The notes: a model not told the origin generated them from the sequence alone. A stretch of DNA of 64,000 bases from Elusimicrobia bacterium GWD2_63_28 (GCA_001799895.1 MGUI01000014.1:42718-106717); one strand, 5' to 3'; shown: positions 49,028 through 57,792, counted from the stretch's first letter. Made by a program: numbers and translations.

Positions 49028-49425
49028 CGCTAAAAGAACTTGTGCGGGCCGCGATCTGCGGCGAGATGGAAGATATTTCCGCCTGCGAGGTGGACGCCGC
49101 GGCTTTCGGACGCGTCCCGGCCGGGGAAAAGGCGGCCGCGCTTTACGACAGCCTGGTGGAGGAGAAGAAGTCGCGCCTGCTGGAGCTGGGCCGCATCCTC
49201 AAGGAAGGCACCGGCTTCCGCAAGCGAAGCATAGAGGTTTCCCGCTCGCTGGAGGCCTCCCTGCGGGCCCGCGCCGTGAGGGCCGAAAAGGCCTCCCTGA
49301 TTTACACCGACCTGATGCGCGCGCTGAACAAGCCCGAGTTCAAAGAGGCCATGAAAGCGCTGGCCCTGCGCGAGCGCGCTATTGGCGCCGAGATAAAAGC
49401 GCTGAGGGAAGGGCTGAAAAAATAG
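49024..49425 (+). CDS. Small helical protein of unknown function (133 aa)
   Basis: The protein is almost entirely predicted helix, rich in Ala, Glu, Leu, Lys and Arg, with two long amphipathic stretches (EKKSRLLELGRILKEG and EFKEAMKALALRERAIGAEI). The layout is like a four-helix ferritin/rubrerythrin-type bundle, but the usual ExxH metal ligands are not present. I do not recognise a family. It is coupled to the YhcH-family gene by a 4-base overlap. Confidence 0.6.
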   Translation: MTLKELVRAAICGEMEDISACEVDAAAFGRVPAGEKAAALYDSLVEEKKSRLLELGRILKEGTGFRKRSIEVSRSLEASLRARAVRAEKASLIYTDLMRALNKPEFKEAMKALALRERAIGAEIKALREGLKK

Positions 49426-49455
49426 GGGTTGAAGGCGACTCCTGGTCCGGGCCGG

Positions 49456-51174
49456 TCACCGCTGTGGCCGGCCCGCCGCTTTAAGGGCCTGCACCTTCAG
49501 CAGGTTCTGCGCGGCGCCGCCGCCGGGCAGCAGCCGCAGCGCCCGCCGGAAAAGCGCCTCCGCCCCGTCGTAGTCTCCCCGCCGCGCCAGCAGCACGCCG
49601 TAATCGTTGAGGGCTTCCAGGTCCGCCGGATTGGCGGCCAGGATCCGCAGGTAGGCGGCCTCGGCCTGCGCTCCGCGCCCGCCCGCCGTATGCGCCCTGG
49701 CGGCCGCCAGCAGCGCCGGGGCGTAGCCGGGGCTGACCTTTAAAATTTCCTCCAGCGCGGCGGCGGCCTCTGCCTGCCTGCCGGCGGCCAGCAGTACCGT
49801 GTAGCGGTTCTGCAGCGTCTCCGGGTCGCCCGGCTTCAGCGCCAGCGCGGCGTCCAGCGCCGCCAGCGCTCCCCGCACCTCGCCGCTTTTCCAGCGGGCC
49901 AGGCCGAGGCCGTTGAGGTAGACCGGGTTGTTTGGCTCCTCGGCCGCCACGCGCTCCAGCAGCAGCCGGCTCTTCAGGAACCTGCCCGCCAGGTAATATT
50001 CCCTCGACAAATTGTAGAGCAGCGGCTTGGAGGTAGTCTTCAGCGCGGCGTGCTCGTAATTCTCCAGGTCGGTATCGCGCCGCGGGATGTTGAAGAAATT
50101 GGCCGCTATCAGCAGGGCCGCGGCCAACGGCAGCACGGGCTTCAGGTCTTTTTTAGCGGTCAGCCTGTCGGCCAGCAGGAGGAAAAGCCCGGCGTTGGCG
50201 AGGTAGGCCCAGTGGTCCAGCATCAGGTCGTTGGCGGCCAGCAGGGGGAACTTGGGCGCCAGGTTCAGCAGGTACCAGCCGGAGCAGAAGACCGCGGCGC
50301 GCCCGCCTTTCCTGAAGATGAAATAGCCGGCCGCGGCCAGGGCCGGCAGCGCGCCCCAGCGCAGCAGGGCCAGGTCCGGCTGCAGGCGGTGGGAATGCAT
50401 GTCGAAAGGCAGCAGGGCTTCCTTTAAGTAGGCCAGCACGCTGGCCGGCACTTTAAGGAAGAGGCCGGACAGCACGGGCGCCAGGCCGTGCGAGAACAGG
50501 CCCATGCCCAGCGCCTGGTGCCTGAGGAAGAGGTAGAGCGGGATGGCGGCGAAGAAAGGCAGCAGCTTTAAATAATCTCTTTTCTCCCGCTTCAGGTACC
50601 ACAGGCACAGCGCGGCCAGCGCAGGCATGACCACCCCGTTCTCCTTGAACCCGCAGCCCGCCAGGAAAAACACGAAGGAGGCCGCCGTGCGGCCCTTGAG
50701 GAACAGCAGCAGCGAGGCGGCCACGCAGGCGGCGGAGGCCAGCTCCGCCCGCCCGGCTATGATCAGCAGCTGCTCGACGGCGGCCGGGTGCGCGGCCAGC
50801 AGCGCCGCCGCCCAGAAAGCCGCCGGGCGCGCGAAGCCCAGCGCCAGCGCCAGGTAAAAGAAAAGCAGGGCCGCGGCGGCGTGGAAGAGGAAATTGGTCA
50901 GGTGGTAGCCGAAGGGCCGCAGGCCCCAGACCGCGAAATCCGCCATGTTGCTGACCGTCTGCAGCGGGCGGTAATAGTTCAGGCCCTGGCTGAACGGGTC
51001 GCCCTTGAAGGCCGAGCCGAGGTTGGCGGCGCTGAGCGCCAGGCGCGGATTCTGCTCTATCATGCGGTGGTCGTCCCACATGAAGCCCACCCGCAGCGTC
51101 ATCCCGAAAGCCAGGGCGGCGGCCAGCAGCAGGCCCGCCGGCGCCAGGAGTTCCCGGAAAAACGTTTTGGTCAT
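49456..51174 (-). CDS. TMTC-like membrane protein with C-terminal TPR repeats (572 aa)
   Basis: The start at 51174 was preferred because a TATAAT box lies 6 bases above it; a longer frame would cross the divergent gene. Residues 1-370 contain about ten membrane segments. The first loop FMWDDHRMIEQNPRL is typical of the TMTC/GT-C family, with adjacent Asp residues. From residue 375 five TPR units follow (for example NPVYLNGLGLARWKSGEVRGAL). Such proteins are candidate O-mannosyl- or other lipid-linked glycosyltransferases. No substrate gene is adjacent. Confidence 0.78.
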   Translation of the reverse strand: MTKTFFRELLAPAGLLLAAALAFGMTLRVGFMWDDHRMIEQNPRLALSAANLGSAFKGDPFSQGLNYYRPLQTVSNMADFAVWGLRPFGYHLTNFLFHAAAALLFFYLALALGFARPAAFWAAALLAAHPAAVEQLLIIAGRAELASAACVAASLLLFLKGRTAASFVFFLAGCGFKENGVVMPALAALCLWYLKREKRDYLKLLPFFAAIPLYLFLRHQALGMGLFSHGLAPVLSGLFLKVPASVLAYLKEALLPFDMHSHRLQPDLALLRWGALPALAAAGYFIFRKGGRAAVFCSGWYLLNLAPKFPLLAANDLMLDHWAYLANAGLFLLLADRLTAKKDLKPVLPLAAALLIAANFFNIPRRDTDLENYEHAALKTTSKPLLYNLSREYYLAGRFLKSRLLLERVAAEEPNNPVYLNGLGLARWKSGEVRGALAALDAALALKPGDPETLQNRYTVLLAAGRQAEAAAALEEILKVSPGYAPALLAAARAHTAGGRGAQAEAAYLRILAANPADLEALNDYGVLLARRGDYDGAEALFRRALRLLPGGGAAQNLLKVQALKAAGRPQR

Positions 51175-51180
51175 CGCAGA

Positions 51181-51186
51181 ATTATA
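51181..51186 (-). promoter_or_regulatory. -10 TATAAT box, leaderless start of 51174 gene
   Basis: On the minus strand a perfect TATAAT ends 6 bases before the ATG at 51174. It is divergent from the box at 51202. Confidence 0.55.
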
Positions 51187-51201
51187 GCAATAGCAAAAAG
51201 G

Positions 51202-51207
51202 TAAAAT
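51202..51207 (+). promoter_or_regulatory. -10-like TAAAAT box, leaderless start of 51214 gene
   Basis: AAAAAGGTAAAAT ends 6 bases before the ATG at 51214. The two start codons are only 39 bases apart, so both promoters must overlap. Confidence 0.5.
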
Positions 51208-51213
51208 ATACCT

Positions 51214-51981
51214 ATGACCAAAACCGCGGACGGCTCCGAGATCTACTGGGCCGGGGACCATTACGACGCTTTCAACGCCCCGTACCAGGACGACACCGCC
51301 TTCTATCTGGCCGAGGCTAAAAAAGCCCGCGGCCCGGTGCTGGAGCTGGCCTGCGGCACGGGCCGCCTGACCATTCCTTTAAAGAAGGCCGGCGTGGATA
51401 TAACCGGCCTGGATTACGCCGGGCCCATGCTGGCGCGGGCGCGCGCCAAGGCCGCCGCGGCCGGCGTGAAAATGGATTTCCGCCGGGGCGACGCCAGGAA
51501 ATTCAGCCTGGACCGGAAGTTCAAACTCATCTTTATCGCCTTTAATTCCATCCAGCACCTGGGCCGCAGGGAGGAACTGGAGGGCCTGTTCCGCTCCGTC
51601 AGGGCGCACCTGGCGCCGGGCGGGCGCTTTATTTTCGACGTTTTCAGTCCGGACCCCATCTACCTTACCAGGGACCCCGAAGAACTGCTGCCGGTGGCTT
51701 ATTATGAAGACCCGGCCGGCGGAGGAAAAATACTGGTCAACGAGACCTACTCTTATGACAGGGCGGCCCAGGTGTCCCGCCTGGTCTGGCATTACCGCAG
51801 CGAGCGCACCGGCAAAACGGTTAAAAAAAGCCTTAATTTACGGTGTTTTTTCCCCCAGGAACTGCTTGCGCTGGTCCACTATAACGGTTTCCGCGTGACG
51901 CAGCGCTGCGGGGATTTCAAGGGGGCCCCTTTCACGGGGAAGTCGACCAAGCAGGTGCTGGTCTGCCGCCCCGTATTGTAA
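51214..51981 (+). CDS. Class I SAM-dependent methyltransferase (255 aa)
   Basis: Motif I is VLELACGTGRLT. The acidic post-motif residue is in ITGLDYAGPML. Motif II-like LIFIAFNSIQHL and post-II LAPGGRFIFDVF follow. Length fits a small-molecule methyltransferase of the type-11/25 group. The C-terminal part (VSRLVWHYRSE) is beta-rich. It is monocistronic, immediately before the rpsF operon. Substrate cannot be told from sequence. Confidence 0.85.
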   Translation: MTKTADGSEIYWAGDHYDAFNAPYQDDTAFYLAEAKKARGPVLELACGTGRLTIPLKKAGVDITGLDYAGPMLARARAKAAAAGVKMDFRRGDARKFSLDRKFKLIFIAFNSIQHLGRREELEGLFRSVRAHLAPGGRFIFDVFSPDPIYLTRDPEELLPVAYYEDPAGGGKILVNETYSYDRAAQVSRLVWHYRSERTGKTVKKSLNLRCFFPQELLALVHYNGFRVTQRCGDFKGAPFTGKSTKQVLVCRPVL

Positions 51982-51998
51982 AGCCGCCCCGGATTTGG

Positions 51999-52004
51999 TA
52001 TTAT
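51999..52004 (+). promoter_or_regulatory. Candidate -10 box of the rpsF operon
   Basis: TATTAT ends 9 bases before the rpsF ATG, a weaker match to the TANAAT pattern seen at other starts. No Shine-Dalgarno sequence is visible for rpsF. Confidence 0.3.
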
Positions 52005-52013
52005 TACCCTACT

Positions 52014-52322
52014 ATGAATACCTATGAGTTAATGCTGATTATCAATCCCCAGCTTACCGACGCCGAAGTCGGGGAAGCGGTGGAAAAAGCCAAAAAGATC
52101 CTCACCGATGAAAAGGGCGAAGTTCTGGCTGAAGACAGGCTGGGCCGCAAGAAGTTCTCCCACAACGTGGGCAAGAACCGCGACGGCTTCTACGTCTATA
52201 TGAAAGTCAAAGCCACGCCGGAGAGCGTGAAGACTATCAACCACGGCCTGAAGCTCCAGGAAACCGTTCTGCGCGCGCTGATGATGAAAGCGACCGTGGA
52301 GCAGCCCGTAAAGAAGCCTTGA
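52014..52322 (+). CDS. rpsF: 30S ribosomal protein S6 (102 aa)
   Basis: The start MNTYELMLIINPQLTDAEV and the central EDRLGRKKFSHNVGKNRDGFYVY are characteristic of S6, which binds S18 on the platform of the small subunit. Length is normal for bacterial S6 without an acidic tail. It begins the conserved rpsF-ssb-rpsR-rplI-dnaB order. Confidence 0.95.
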   Translation: MNTYELMLIINPQLTDAEVGEAVEKAKKILTDEKGEVLAEDRLGRKKFSHNVGKNRDGFYVYMKVKATPESVKTINHGLKLQETVLRALMMKATVEQPVKKP

Positions 52323-52344
52323 GGCCGCCCTCACAGGGGGACAT

Positions 52345-52791
52345 ATGGATATAAGGATCCCGGAGATTAACCAGGTCATGATAGCCGGAAGGCTGACCCG
52401 TGACCCTGAACTGCGCTTCACGCAGAAGCAGCAGGGCGTGGTTTCCCTGTCGGTGGCGGTCAACCGCCGCTTCCAGGACCCCGCCAGCGGCGAATGGAAG
52501 GACGACACGACTTTCGTGGCCGTCACCGTCTGGGGTCCCGCCGCCGAGCGCTGCAAAGAAAAGATGAAGAAGGGCAGCCCGGTGCTGGTGGAAGGCCGCC
52601 TGACCGCTTCCGAGTATACGGATAAGACCGGCGCCAAGCGCAAAGAGATGAAAGTTACCGCCCGCAGGGTGCAGCTGATGGCCTACGGCGAGCAGGGCGG
52701 CGAAGCCGGCCCCGCCGCGGCGGCCGAAGAGCCCGCCGCCGACGCGGAGCTCAAGGGCGACGCCTCGGGCATAGAGGAAGTGCCGTTCTAA
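52345..52791 (+). CDS. ssb: Single-stranded DNA-binding protein (148 aa)
   Basis: An OB-fold is visible from INQVMIAGRLTRDPELRFT to KVTARRVQLM, with the VEGRLTASEYTDKTGAKRK strand. An acidic Ala-rich tail follows and ends EEVPF, close to the DDDIPF tip that docks partner proteins. A GGGGGACAT sequence precedes the ATG. The gene sits between rpsF and rpsR, as in many bacteria. Confidence 0.95.
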   Translation: MDIRIPEINQVMIAGRLTRDPELRFTQKQQGVVSLSVAVNRRFQDPASGEWKDDTTFVAVTVWGPAAERCKEKMKKGSPVLVEGRLTASEYTDKTGAKRKEMKVTARRVQLMAYGEQGGEAGPAAAAEEPAADAELKGDASGIEEVPF

Positions 52792-52830
52792 ACAGGAATC
52801 GTTTTTTTAAAAACAGTAGGAGCTAACATT

Positions 52831-53160
52831 ATGGAGAACAAAGAAATCACCCCCGCCAGTCAGCCTGCCCCCGCGGCAGCCCCCAGGCCGCCCATGGGCG
52901 CTCCTGCGCACCGCGAATCTTTCGGCCCGCGCCGCCCCGGCGGCCGCCGGTTCGCCCCGCGCCGCAAGGTGTGCCGCCTCTGCGCCGAGCACATAGACCT
53001 GGTGGATTACAAGCAGTCCCAGATCGTGAAAACTTTCTGCACCGACACCGGCAAGATCCTTTCCCGCCGCATCACCGGCGCCTGCGCCAAGCATCAGCGC
53101 CAGATCATGAGGGCCGTGAAGATCAACCGCAACCTGTCCCTCATGTCCTACAACGGCTAA
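52831..53160 (+). CDS. rpsR: 30S ribosomal protein S18 with N-terminal extension (109 aa)
   Basis: The S18 core is present from RKVCRLCAEHIDLVDYKQ through SRRITGACAKHQRQIMRAVKINRNLSLMSY. About 45 residues precede it, rich in Pro, Ala, Gly and Arg (PAAAPRPPMG), which is longer than the usual S18. C-rich motifs suggest a zinc-type S18. An AGGAG Shine-Dalgarno sequence precedes the ATG. Confidence 0.95.
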   Translation: MENKEITPASQPAPAAAPRPPMGAPAHRESFGPRRPGGRRFAPRRKVCRLCAEHIDLVDYKQSQIVKTFCTDTGKILSRRITGACAKHQRQIMRAVKINRNLSLMSYNG

Positions 53161-53172
53161 CGGAGCATTAAA

Positions 53173-53622
53173 ATGAAAGTCATACTCAAAAAAGACGTCA
53201 CCAACCTGGGCCGCTCCGGCGAAATAAAGACCGTTAAAGACGGCTACGCCCGCAATTTCCTCATGCCCCGCGGCATGGCGGAAGTCGCCACCGTGGGCGC
53301 GCTGAGCGCCTGGAAGAACAGCGCCGACAAGCGCGCCAAGCGCGTCGCCGCCGAGGACGCCGGCCTTAACGACCTGGCCAAGCGCCTCTCCGCGATCACC
53401 CTTTCCTTCTCCCGCCCCGTTTCCGAAGAGGGCGTGATGTTCGGGTCCGTGGCCAAGAGCGATATCATAAAGAACCTGGCCGCCGCCGACATCGAAGTGC
53501 ACAAAGACATGATCCGCCTGCCGGCTTCCATAAAGGCCGTCGGCACCTTCGAAGTGGAGATAGCTTTAAAGCCCGACATCGCCGCCAAGATAAAGGTGGC
53601 GGTTTCGGCGCAGAGCAAGTAA
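53173..53622 (+). CDS. rplI: 50S ribosomal protein L9 (149 aa)
   Basis: The N-terminal MKVILKKDVTNLGRSGEIKTVKDGYARNFLMPRGMA is the L9 rRNA-binding signature (quoted as positions 1-36; the key part is GYARNFL). A connecting helix and C-terminal domain (SVAKSDIIKNLA) follow. Length is standard. It lies 12 bases after rpsR in the same operon. Confidence 0.96.
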   Translation: MKVILKKDVTNLGRSGEIKTVKDGYARNFLMPRGMAEVATVGALSAWKNSADKRAKRVAAEDAGLNDLAKRLSAITLSFSRPVSEEGVMFGSVAKSDIIKNLAAADIEVHKDMIRLPASIKAVGTFEVEIALKPDIAAKIKVAVSAQSK

Positions 53623-53635
53623 GAAGAGCACTCCT

Positions 53636-53678
53636 TTAAGCCCGGCGCCGAGGCCGCAAGGTCAGAGCCCGGGCTTAA
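53636..53678 (+). promoter_or_regulatory. Hairpin between rplI and dnaB
   Basis: A perfect 10-bp inverted repeat (53636-53645 with 53669-53678) with a 23-base loop fills most of the rplI-dnaB gap. No T-tract follows. It may reduce dnaB expression relative to the ribosomal genes by processing or partial termination. Confidence 0.5.
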
Positions 53679-53704
53679 TCACAGAAAAAACCAGGGGGAG
53701 TTAT

Positions 53705-55084
53705 ATGACCTATCACAAGGTTCCTCCGCATTCCACCGAGGCGGAAATGGCCGTGCTCGGGGCCATGCTCATCGAGAAAGAAGCCATCGACGGGATCCTG
53801 GAGATCCTGCAGCCCAAACATTTTTACAGCGACATCCACGCCCGGATCTACGAGACCATCCTCGAACTGCGCCAGCGCAATTTGCCGGTGGACGTGGTTA
53901 CCCTTTCGGAAGAGCTCAGGAAGACCAGCCGCCTGGAGGAACTGGGCGGGCAGAAGTACATGGCCGAGCTGATGGAGAAGGTCTCCACGGCCGCCCATAC
54001 CAACGCCTACGCCAACATCGTCCGCGAGAAGGCCCTGCTGCGCGAGCTGATCCGCGTCTCTACCTCCATCGTCGAGAAATCCCAGGAAGGCTCCGAGCCC
54101 GTGGACAAGATCATGGATTTCGCCGAGGAGCAGGTGCTCTCCGTCGCCCAGAAGCACACCGACCACGGCTTCTCCCCGTCCTCCGTGCTGGCCGGCGAGA
54201 CGCTCAACCGCATAGAGAAGATGTATTCGCAGCATTCCGCCGTGACCGGCGTGCCCACCGGCTTCACCCGGCTCGACGACATGACCGGCGGCTTCCAGAA
54301 GTCCGACCTGATCATCATCGCCGCCCGCCCCTCGATGGGCAAGACGGCCCTGGCGCTGAACATGGCCTACCACGCCAGCGCCGAGAAGAAGGTGCCGACC
54401 GCCGTCTTCTCGATGGAAATGGACAAGCATTCCATCATGCAGCGCCTGATCTGCTCCGCCGCCCGCGCCAACCTCGGCGGCGTGCGCAAGGGCGCGCTGC
54501 CGCGCGAGATCTGGCCGCAGCTCACCAAGTATTCCGGCGTGGTCTCCGAGGCGCCGCTCTATATCGACGACTCCCCGGGCCTCGGCATCCTGGACATCCG
54601 CAACCGCACCCGCAAGCTGATGAGCCAGCTCAAGAACGAAGGCAAAGAACTGGGCCTCGTCATCATAGACTACCTGCAGCTGATCCGCGGCACCGGCCGC
54701 TCCGAGAGCCGCCAGCAGGAAGTGGCCGAGATCTCTCGCCTGCTTAAGGACCTGGCCCGCAGCCTGAAGCTGCCGGTGATAGCCCTCTCGCAGCTGAACC
54801 GCCGCAGCGAGGACAAGGGCCGCACCGACAACAGGCCGCAGCTTTCCGACCTGCGCGACTCCGGCTCCATCGAGCAGGACGCCGACTTCGTGGCGATGAT
54901 CCACCGCGAGGAGTATTACAAGCGCGAGGACCCGACCGTCAAGAACCAGGCCACGCTGATCGTGGCCAAGCACCGCAACGGCCCCGTCGGGGACGTGAAG
55001 CTGGCTTTCTTCAGCGAGTGCACCAAGTTCGAGAACCCGGCGATGGAGACGATGGCGCCAATAGCGGAAGAGGCGGTTTACTAG
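53705..55084 (+). CDS. dnaB: Replicative DNA helicase DnaB (459 aa)
   Basis: The N-terminal domain begins PPHSTEAEMAVLGAML. The RecA-like ATPase has Walker A ARPSMGKTALALN, H2/H3 motifs VFSMEMDKHSIMQRL and VIIDYLQLI, and the late FVAMIHREEYY and KHRNGPVG arginine-finger region. Length is standard and there is no intein. A GGGGGAG Shine-Dalgarno sequence precedes the ATG. The helicase unwinds DNA at the replication fork. alr starts 5 bases after its stop. Confidence 0.97.
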   Translation: MTYHKVPPHSTEAEMAVLGAMLIEKEAIDGILEILQPKHFYSDIHARIYETILELRQRNLPVDVVTLSEELRKTSRLEELGGQKYMAELMEKVSTAAHTNAYANIVREKALLRELIRVSTSIVEKSQEGSEPVDKIMDFAEEQVLSVAQKHTDHGFSPSSVLAGETLNRIEKMYSQHSAVTGVPTGFTRLDDMTGGFQKSDLIIIAARPSMGKTALALNMAYHASAEKKVPTAVFSMEMDKHSIMQRLICSAARANLGGVRKGALPREIWPQLTKYSGVVSEAPLYIDDSPGLGILDIRNRTRKLMSQLKNEGKELGLVIIDYLQLIRGTGRSESRQQEVAEISRLLKDLARSLKLPVIALSQLNRRSEDKGRTDNRPQLSDLRDSGSIEQDADFVAMIHREEYYKREDPTVKNQATLIVAKHRNGPVGDVKLAFFSECTKFENPAMETMAPIAEEAVY

Positions 55085-55089
55085 GCCTC

Positions 55090-56190
55090 ATGGCCCAGGT
55101 ACTGCGCCCCACCGTCGCCGAAATACGGCTCTCCGCCGTAAGGAAGAACCTGCAAAAACTTGCGAGAACAGCCGCGCCCGCGCGGCTGCTTTTCGTGGTC
55201 AAGGCCAACGCCTACGGCCACGGCGCCGTGGAGCTGGCGCGCCTGGCCGAGCGCGAGGGCCTGGCGTGGGGCTTCGGGGTTTCCTCCGTGGAAGAGGGGC
55301 TGGCGCTGCGCGCCGCCGGGCTGAAAAGCCCCGTGCTGGTGCTGGGCAGCCTGTACCCTTTCGAAAGCTTCGTCGAGGCGATAAACGCGGATTTGATGGT
55401 GACCATCGCCAGCCTGGACGCGGCGCGCCAGGTGGCCGAGGCCGCGCGCAAGCTGGGCAAGACGGCCGCCTGCCACATAAAGCTGGAGACCGGCATGGGC
55501 CGCATAGGCGCCCGCAAACCCTCCGTTATCAAAATTTACGACGAGCTGAGCGGCCGCGCAGACGTGCGCGTGGCCGGGGTCTATACGCACCTTTCCAGCG
55601 CCGACACGGACCCGGATTATACCGGCGCCCAGCTGGCCATCTTCAGCGAAACGGCCGCCGAGCTGGAGCTGCGCGGCGCGCGCGGCCTCGTCATGCACGC
55701 CGCTAACTCGGCCGCCGCCATGAATTTTCCCGTCAGCCGCATGGACATGGTGCGCTGCGGCATAGCCGCCTACGGCCAGGCGCCGGGCTTCGAGCCGGCC
55801 ATGACGCTGAAAACCAGCGTTGTCTTCGTGAAAAACGTGCGCGAGGGCGCGTACATCAGCTATAACAGATCTTTCCGCGCCGACCGCGCCATGAAGATCG
55901 CCACTATTCCCGCCGGCTACGGCGACGGCTACATCCGCCGTTTCTCGAACAAGGCCGACGTGCTGATAGGCGGCCGGCGCTGCCGCGTGCTGGGCAACGT
56001 TACCATGGACATGACCATGGTGGACGTGACCGCCGTGAAGGAGGCCTCCGTCGGATCGGAAGCCGTGCTGCTGGGCCGGCAGGGCGCCGAAGAAGTGACG
56101 GCGCAGGAGCTGGCGGATATCGCCGGCACGATACATTACGAGATAGTCACGCAAATCTCCGCCCGCGTGCCGAGGGTGTTCGCCGAATGA
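55090..56190 (+). CDS. alr: Alanine racemase (366 aa)
   Basis: The ATG at 55090 sits 5 bases after dnaB and starts the conserved LRPTVAEIRLSAVRKNL. The PLP lysine is K38 in VVKANAYGHG and the second catalytic base is Y258 in YISYNRSFR. GVYTHLSSAD and MDMTMVDVT are also family motifs. The enzyme provides D-alanine for peptidoglycan. The stop overlaps mlaE by 4 bases. Confidence 0.95.
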   Translation: MAQVLRPTVAEIRLSAVRKNLQKLARTAAPARLLFVVKANAYGHGAVELARLAEREGLAWGFGVSSVEEGLALRAAGLKSPVLVLGSLYPFESFVEAINADLMVTIASLDAARQVAEAARKLGKTAACHIKLETGMGRIGARKPSVIKIYDELSGRADVRVAGVYTHLSSADTDPDYTGAQLAIFSETAAELELRGARGLVMHAANSAAAMNFPVSRMDMVRCGIAAYGQAPGFEPAMTLKTSVVFVKNVREGAYISYNRSFRADRAMKIATIPAGYGDGYIRRFSNKADVLIGGRRCRVLGNVTMDMTMVDVTAVKEASVGSEAVLLGRQGAEEVTAQELADIAGTIHYEIVTQISARVPRVFAE

Positions 56191-56975
56191 AACACCCCAT
56201 CACCGAAGGCATAGGCCGGAGCTTCATCGACCTGACCCAGGCGCTGGGCGCGGCCGCGCTGATGCTGAAATCCGTGTTCTTCTGGTTCTTCCGCTCCAAG
56301 CTGGAAGTCCGCGAGACGGTCAAGCAGTGCGTGAGCATCGGCGTGGATTCGGTCACCGTCACCGCGCTGACCAGCTTCTTCACCGGTATGGTGCTGTCGC
56401 TGCAGACCGGCAATTCCTCCAAAAACCTTTTCAACGAGCCGCTCTACATCGGCACCATGGTGGCCTTCACGATGCTCAAGGAGCTGGGCCCGGTGCTGAC
56501 CTCCATAGTGGTGGCGGGCCGCGCCGGGGCCGTGGTCACGGCGGAGATCGGCACGATGGCCGTGACCGAACAGATAGACGCGCTCTATACCCTGGGCACC
56601 AACCCCACGCGCTATCTGCTGGTGCCGCGCTACATAGCTTTCATGGTCATGCTGCCGCTGCTGACGGTCCTGGCGGACTTCCTGGGCATCCTTGGAGGCG
56701 CGCTGGTGGGCGTGGTGCGGCTGGGCATCCCGACGTCGGTGTTCATGAACGATATCTACACCTACGTCGAGATCGGGGACTTCATGCACGGCTTTTTGAA
56801 GACCTTCGCCTTCGCCTTCATGATCGCCACGGTCTCCTGCTACAAGGGCATGAACACCAAGGGCGGGGCCGAGGGCGTGGGCAAGGCCACCACCGAGGCC
56901 GTCGTCGCCAGCATGGTGCTGGTGATGGTCATCGACTACTTTATCAGCGCCGTTCTCGTGGCGGTGGGCATATGA
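56187..56975 (+). CDS. mlaE: MlaE-family ABC transporter permease (262 aa)
   Basis: This is the permease of the Mla/MCE phospholipid transport system in the inner membrane. Motifs include TSFFTGMVLSLQTG, the AGRAGAVVTAEIGTMAVTEQIDAL loop, and YIAFMVMLPLLTVLADFLGILGG. Five or six hydrophobic segments are present and length matches the family. It starts in the last codons of alr and ends overlapping mlaF by 4 bases. An unusual coupling of lipid transport genes to alr results. Confidence 0.94.
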   Translation: MKHPITEGIGRSFIDLTQALGAAALMLKSVFFWFFRSKLEVRETVKQCVSIGVDSVTVTALTSFFTGMVLSLQTGNSSKNLFNEPLYIGTMVAFTMLKELGPVLTSIVVAGRAGAVVTAEIGTMAVTEQIDALYTLGTNPTRYLLVPRYIAFMVMLPLLTVLADFLGILGGALVGVVRLGIPTSVFMNDIYTYVEIGDFMHGFLKTFAFAFMIATVSCYKGMNTKGGAEGVGKATTEAVVASMVLVMVIDYFISAVLVAVGI

Positions 56976-57730
56976 TCGAGATAAAAGGCCTCAATAAAGC
57001 TTTCGGCGAGAAGCGCATCCTGAAGGATATTTCCGTCACGATAAAGGAGGGGGAGCTGTTCTCCGTCATCGGCCCCTCCGGCATCGGCAAGAGCACCTTC
57101 ATCAAGTGCCTCATCCGGCTGCTGCGCCCGGACAGCGGGCAGATCATCGTGGACGGCCAGGATATCGCCTCCACGAGGAGCGAATTCACTCTGGCCAAGG
57201 TGCGCCGCAGCTTCGGCTACCTGTTCCAGGAGGGCGCGCTGTTCGACTCGCTGACCGTGCTGGAGAACGTGGCGTTCGGGCTGAAGTACCTGACCGATAT
57301 CCCGAAGAGCGATTTCCCGAAGATCGTGAAGGCCAAGCTGGCGCTGGTGGGGCTGAAGGACGTGGAGCACCTCAAGCCGTCCGAGCTGTCCGTCGGCATG
57401 AAGAAGCGCGTGTCGCTGGCCCGCTCCATAGCGGCCGAGCCCAAATACATCCTTTACGACGAGCCCACCACCGGCCTGGACCCGGTGACCACCGGCATGG
57501 TGAAGGACCTCATCACCGACATGCGCGCCAAGCTGGGCATCACCTCCGTGGTGGTCACGCACGACATGAAGCTCGCGCTCGACATTTCCAGCCGGGTGGC
57601 CATGTTGTCCAAGGGCGAATTCGTGGAGGTTTCGGAACCGGACAAGTTCCGCCTCTCCGCCAACGCCGAAGTGCGCGAGTTCATGCGCATCTCCCACCTC
57701 TCCCGCGTCAAGCAGAACCAGAACGATTAA
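56972..57730 (+). CDS. mlaF: MlaF-family ABC transporter ATPase (252 aa)
   Basis: Walker A is GPSGIGKST (residues 34-42). The signature is LSVGMKKRVSLARS, a form typical of MlaF, and Walker B is YILYDEPTTGLDP. The H-loop is VVTHDMK. The start at 56972 overlaps mlaE by 4 bases. It powers lipid movement through MlaE. No mlaB (STAS) or mlaC gene is seen nearby. Confidence 0.95.
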   Translation: MIEIKGLNKAFGEKRILKDISVTIKEGELFSVIGPSGIGKSTFIKCLIRLLRPDSGQIIVDGQDIASTRSEFTLAKVRRSFGYLFQEGALFDSLTVLENVAFGLKYLTDIPKSDFPKIVKAKLALVGLKDVEHLKPSELSVGMKKRVSLARSIAAEPKYILYDEPTTGLDPVTTGMVKDLITDMRAKLGITSVVVTHDMKLALDISSRVAMLSKGEFVEVSEPDKFRLSANAEVREFMRISHLSRVKQNQND

Positions 57731-57792
57731 GGACTTCCCTTATTTTTATCCCGCTGCCCCCCCTGGCAGACACCGCCTCCCTTCTTTTTTTA

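Noticed and set aside
52005..52013. Leaderless start for rpsF counted with the TANAAT set.
   Set aside because: The box is TATTAT at 9 bases and deviates from the pattern at the other starts, so it is listed only as a weak candidate.
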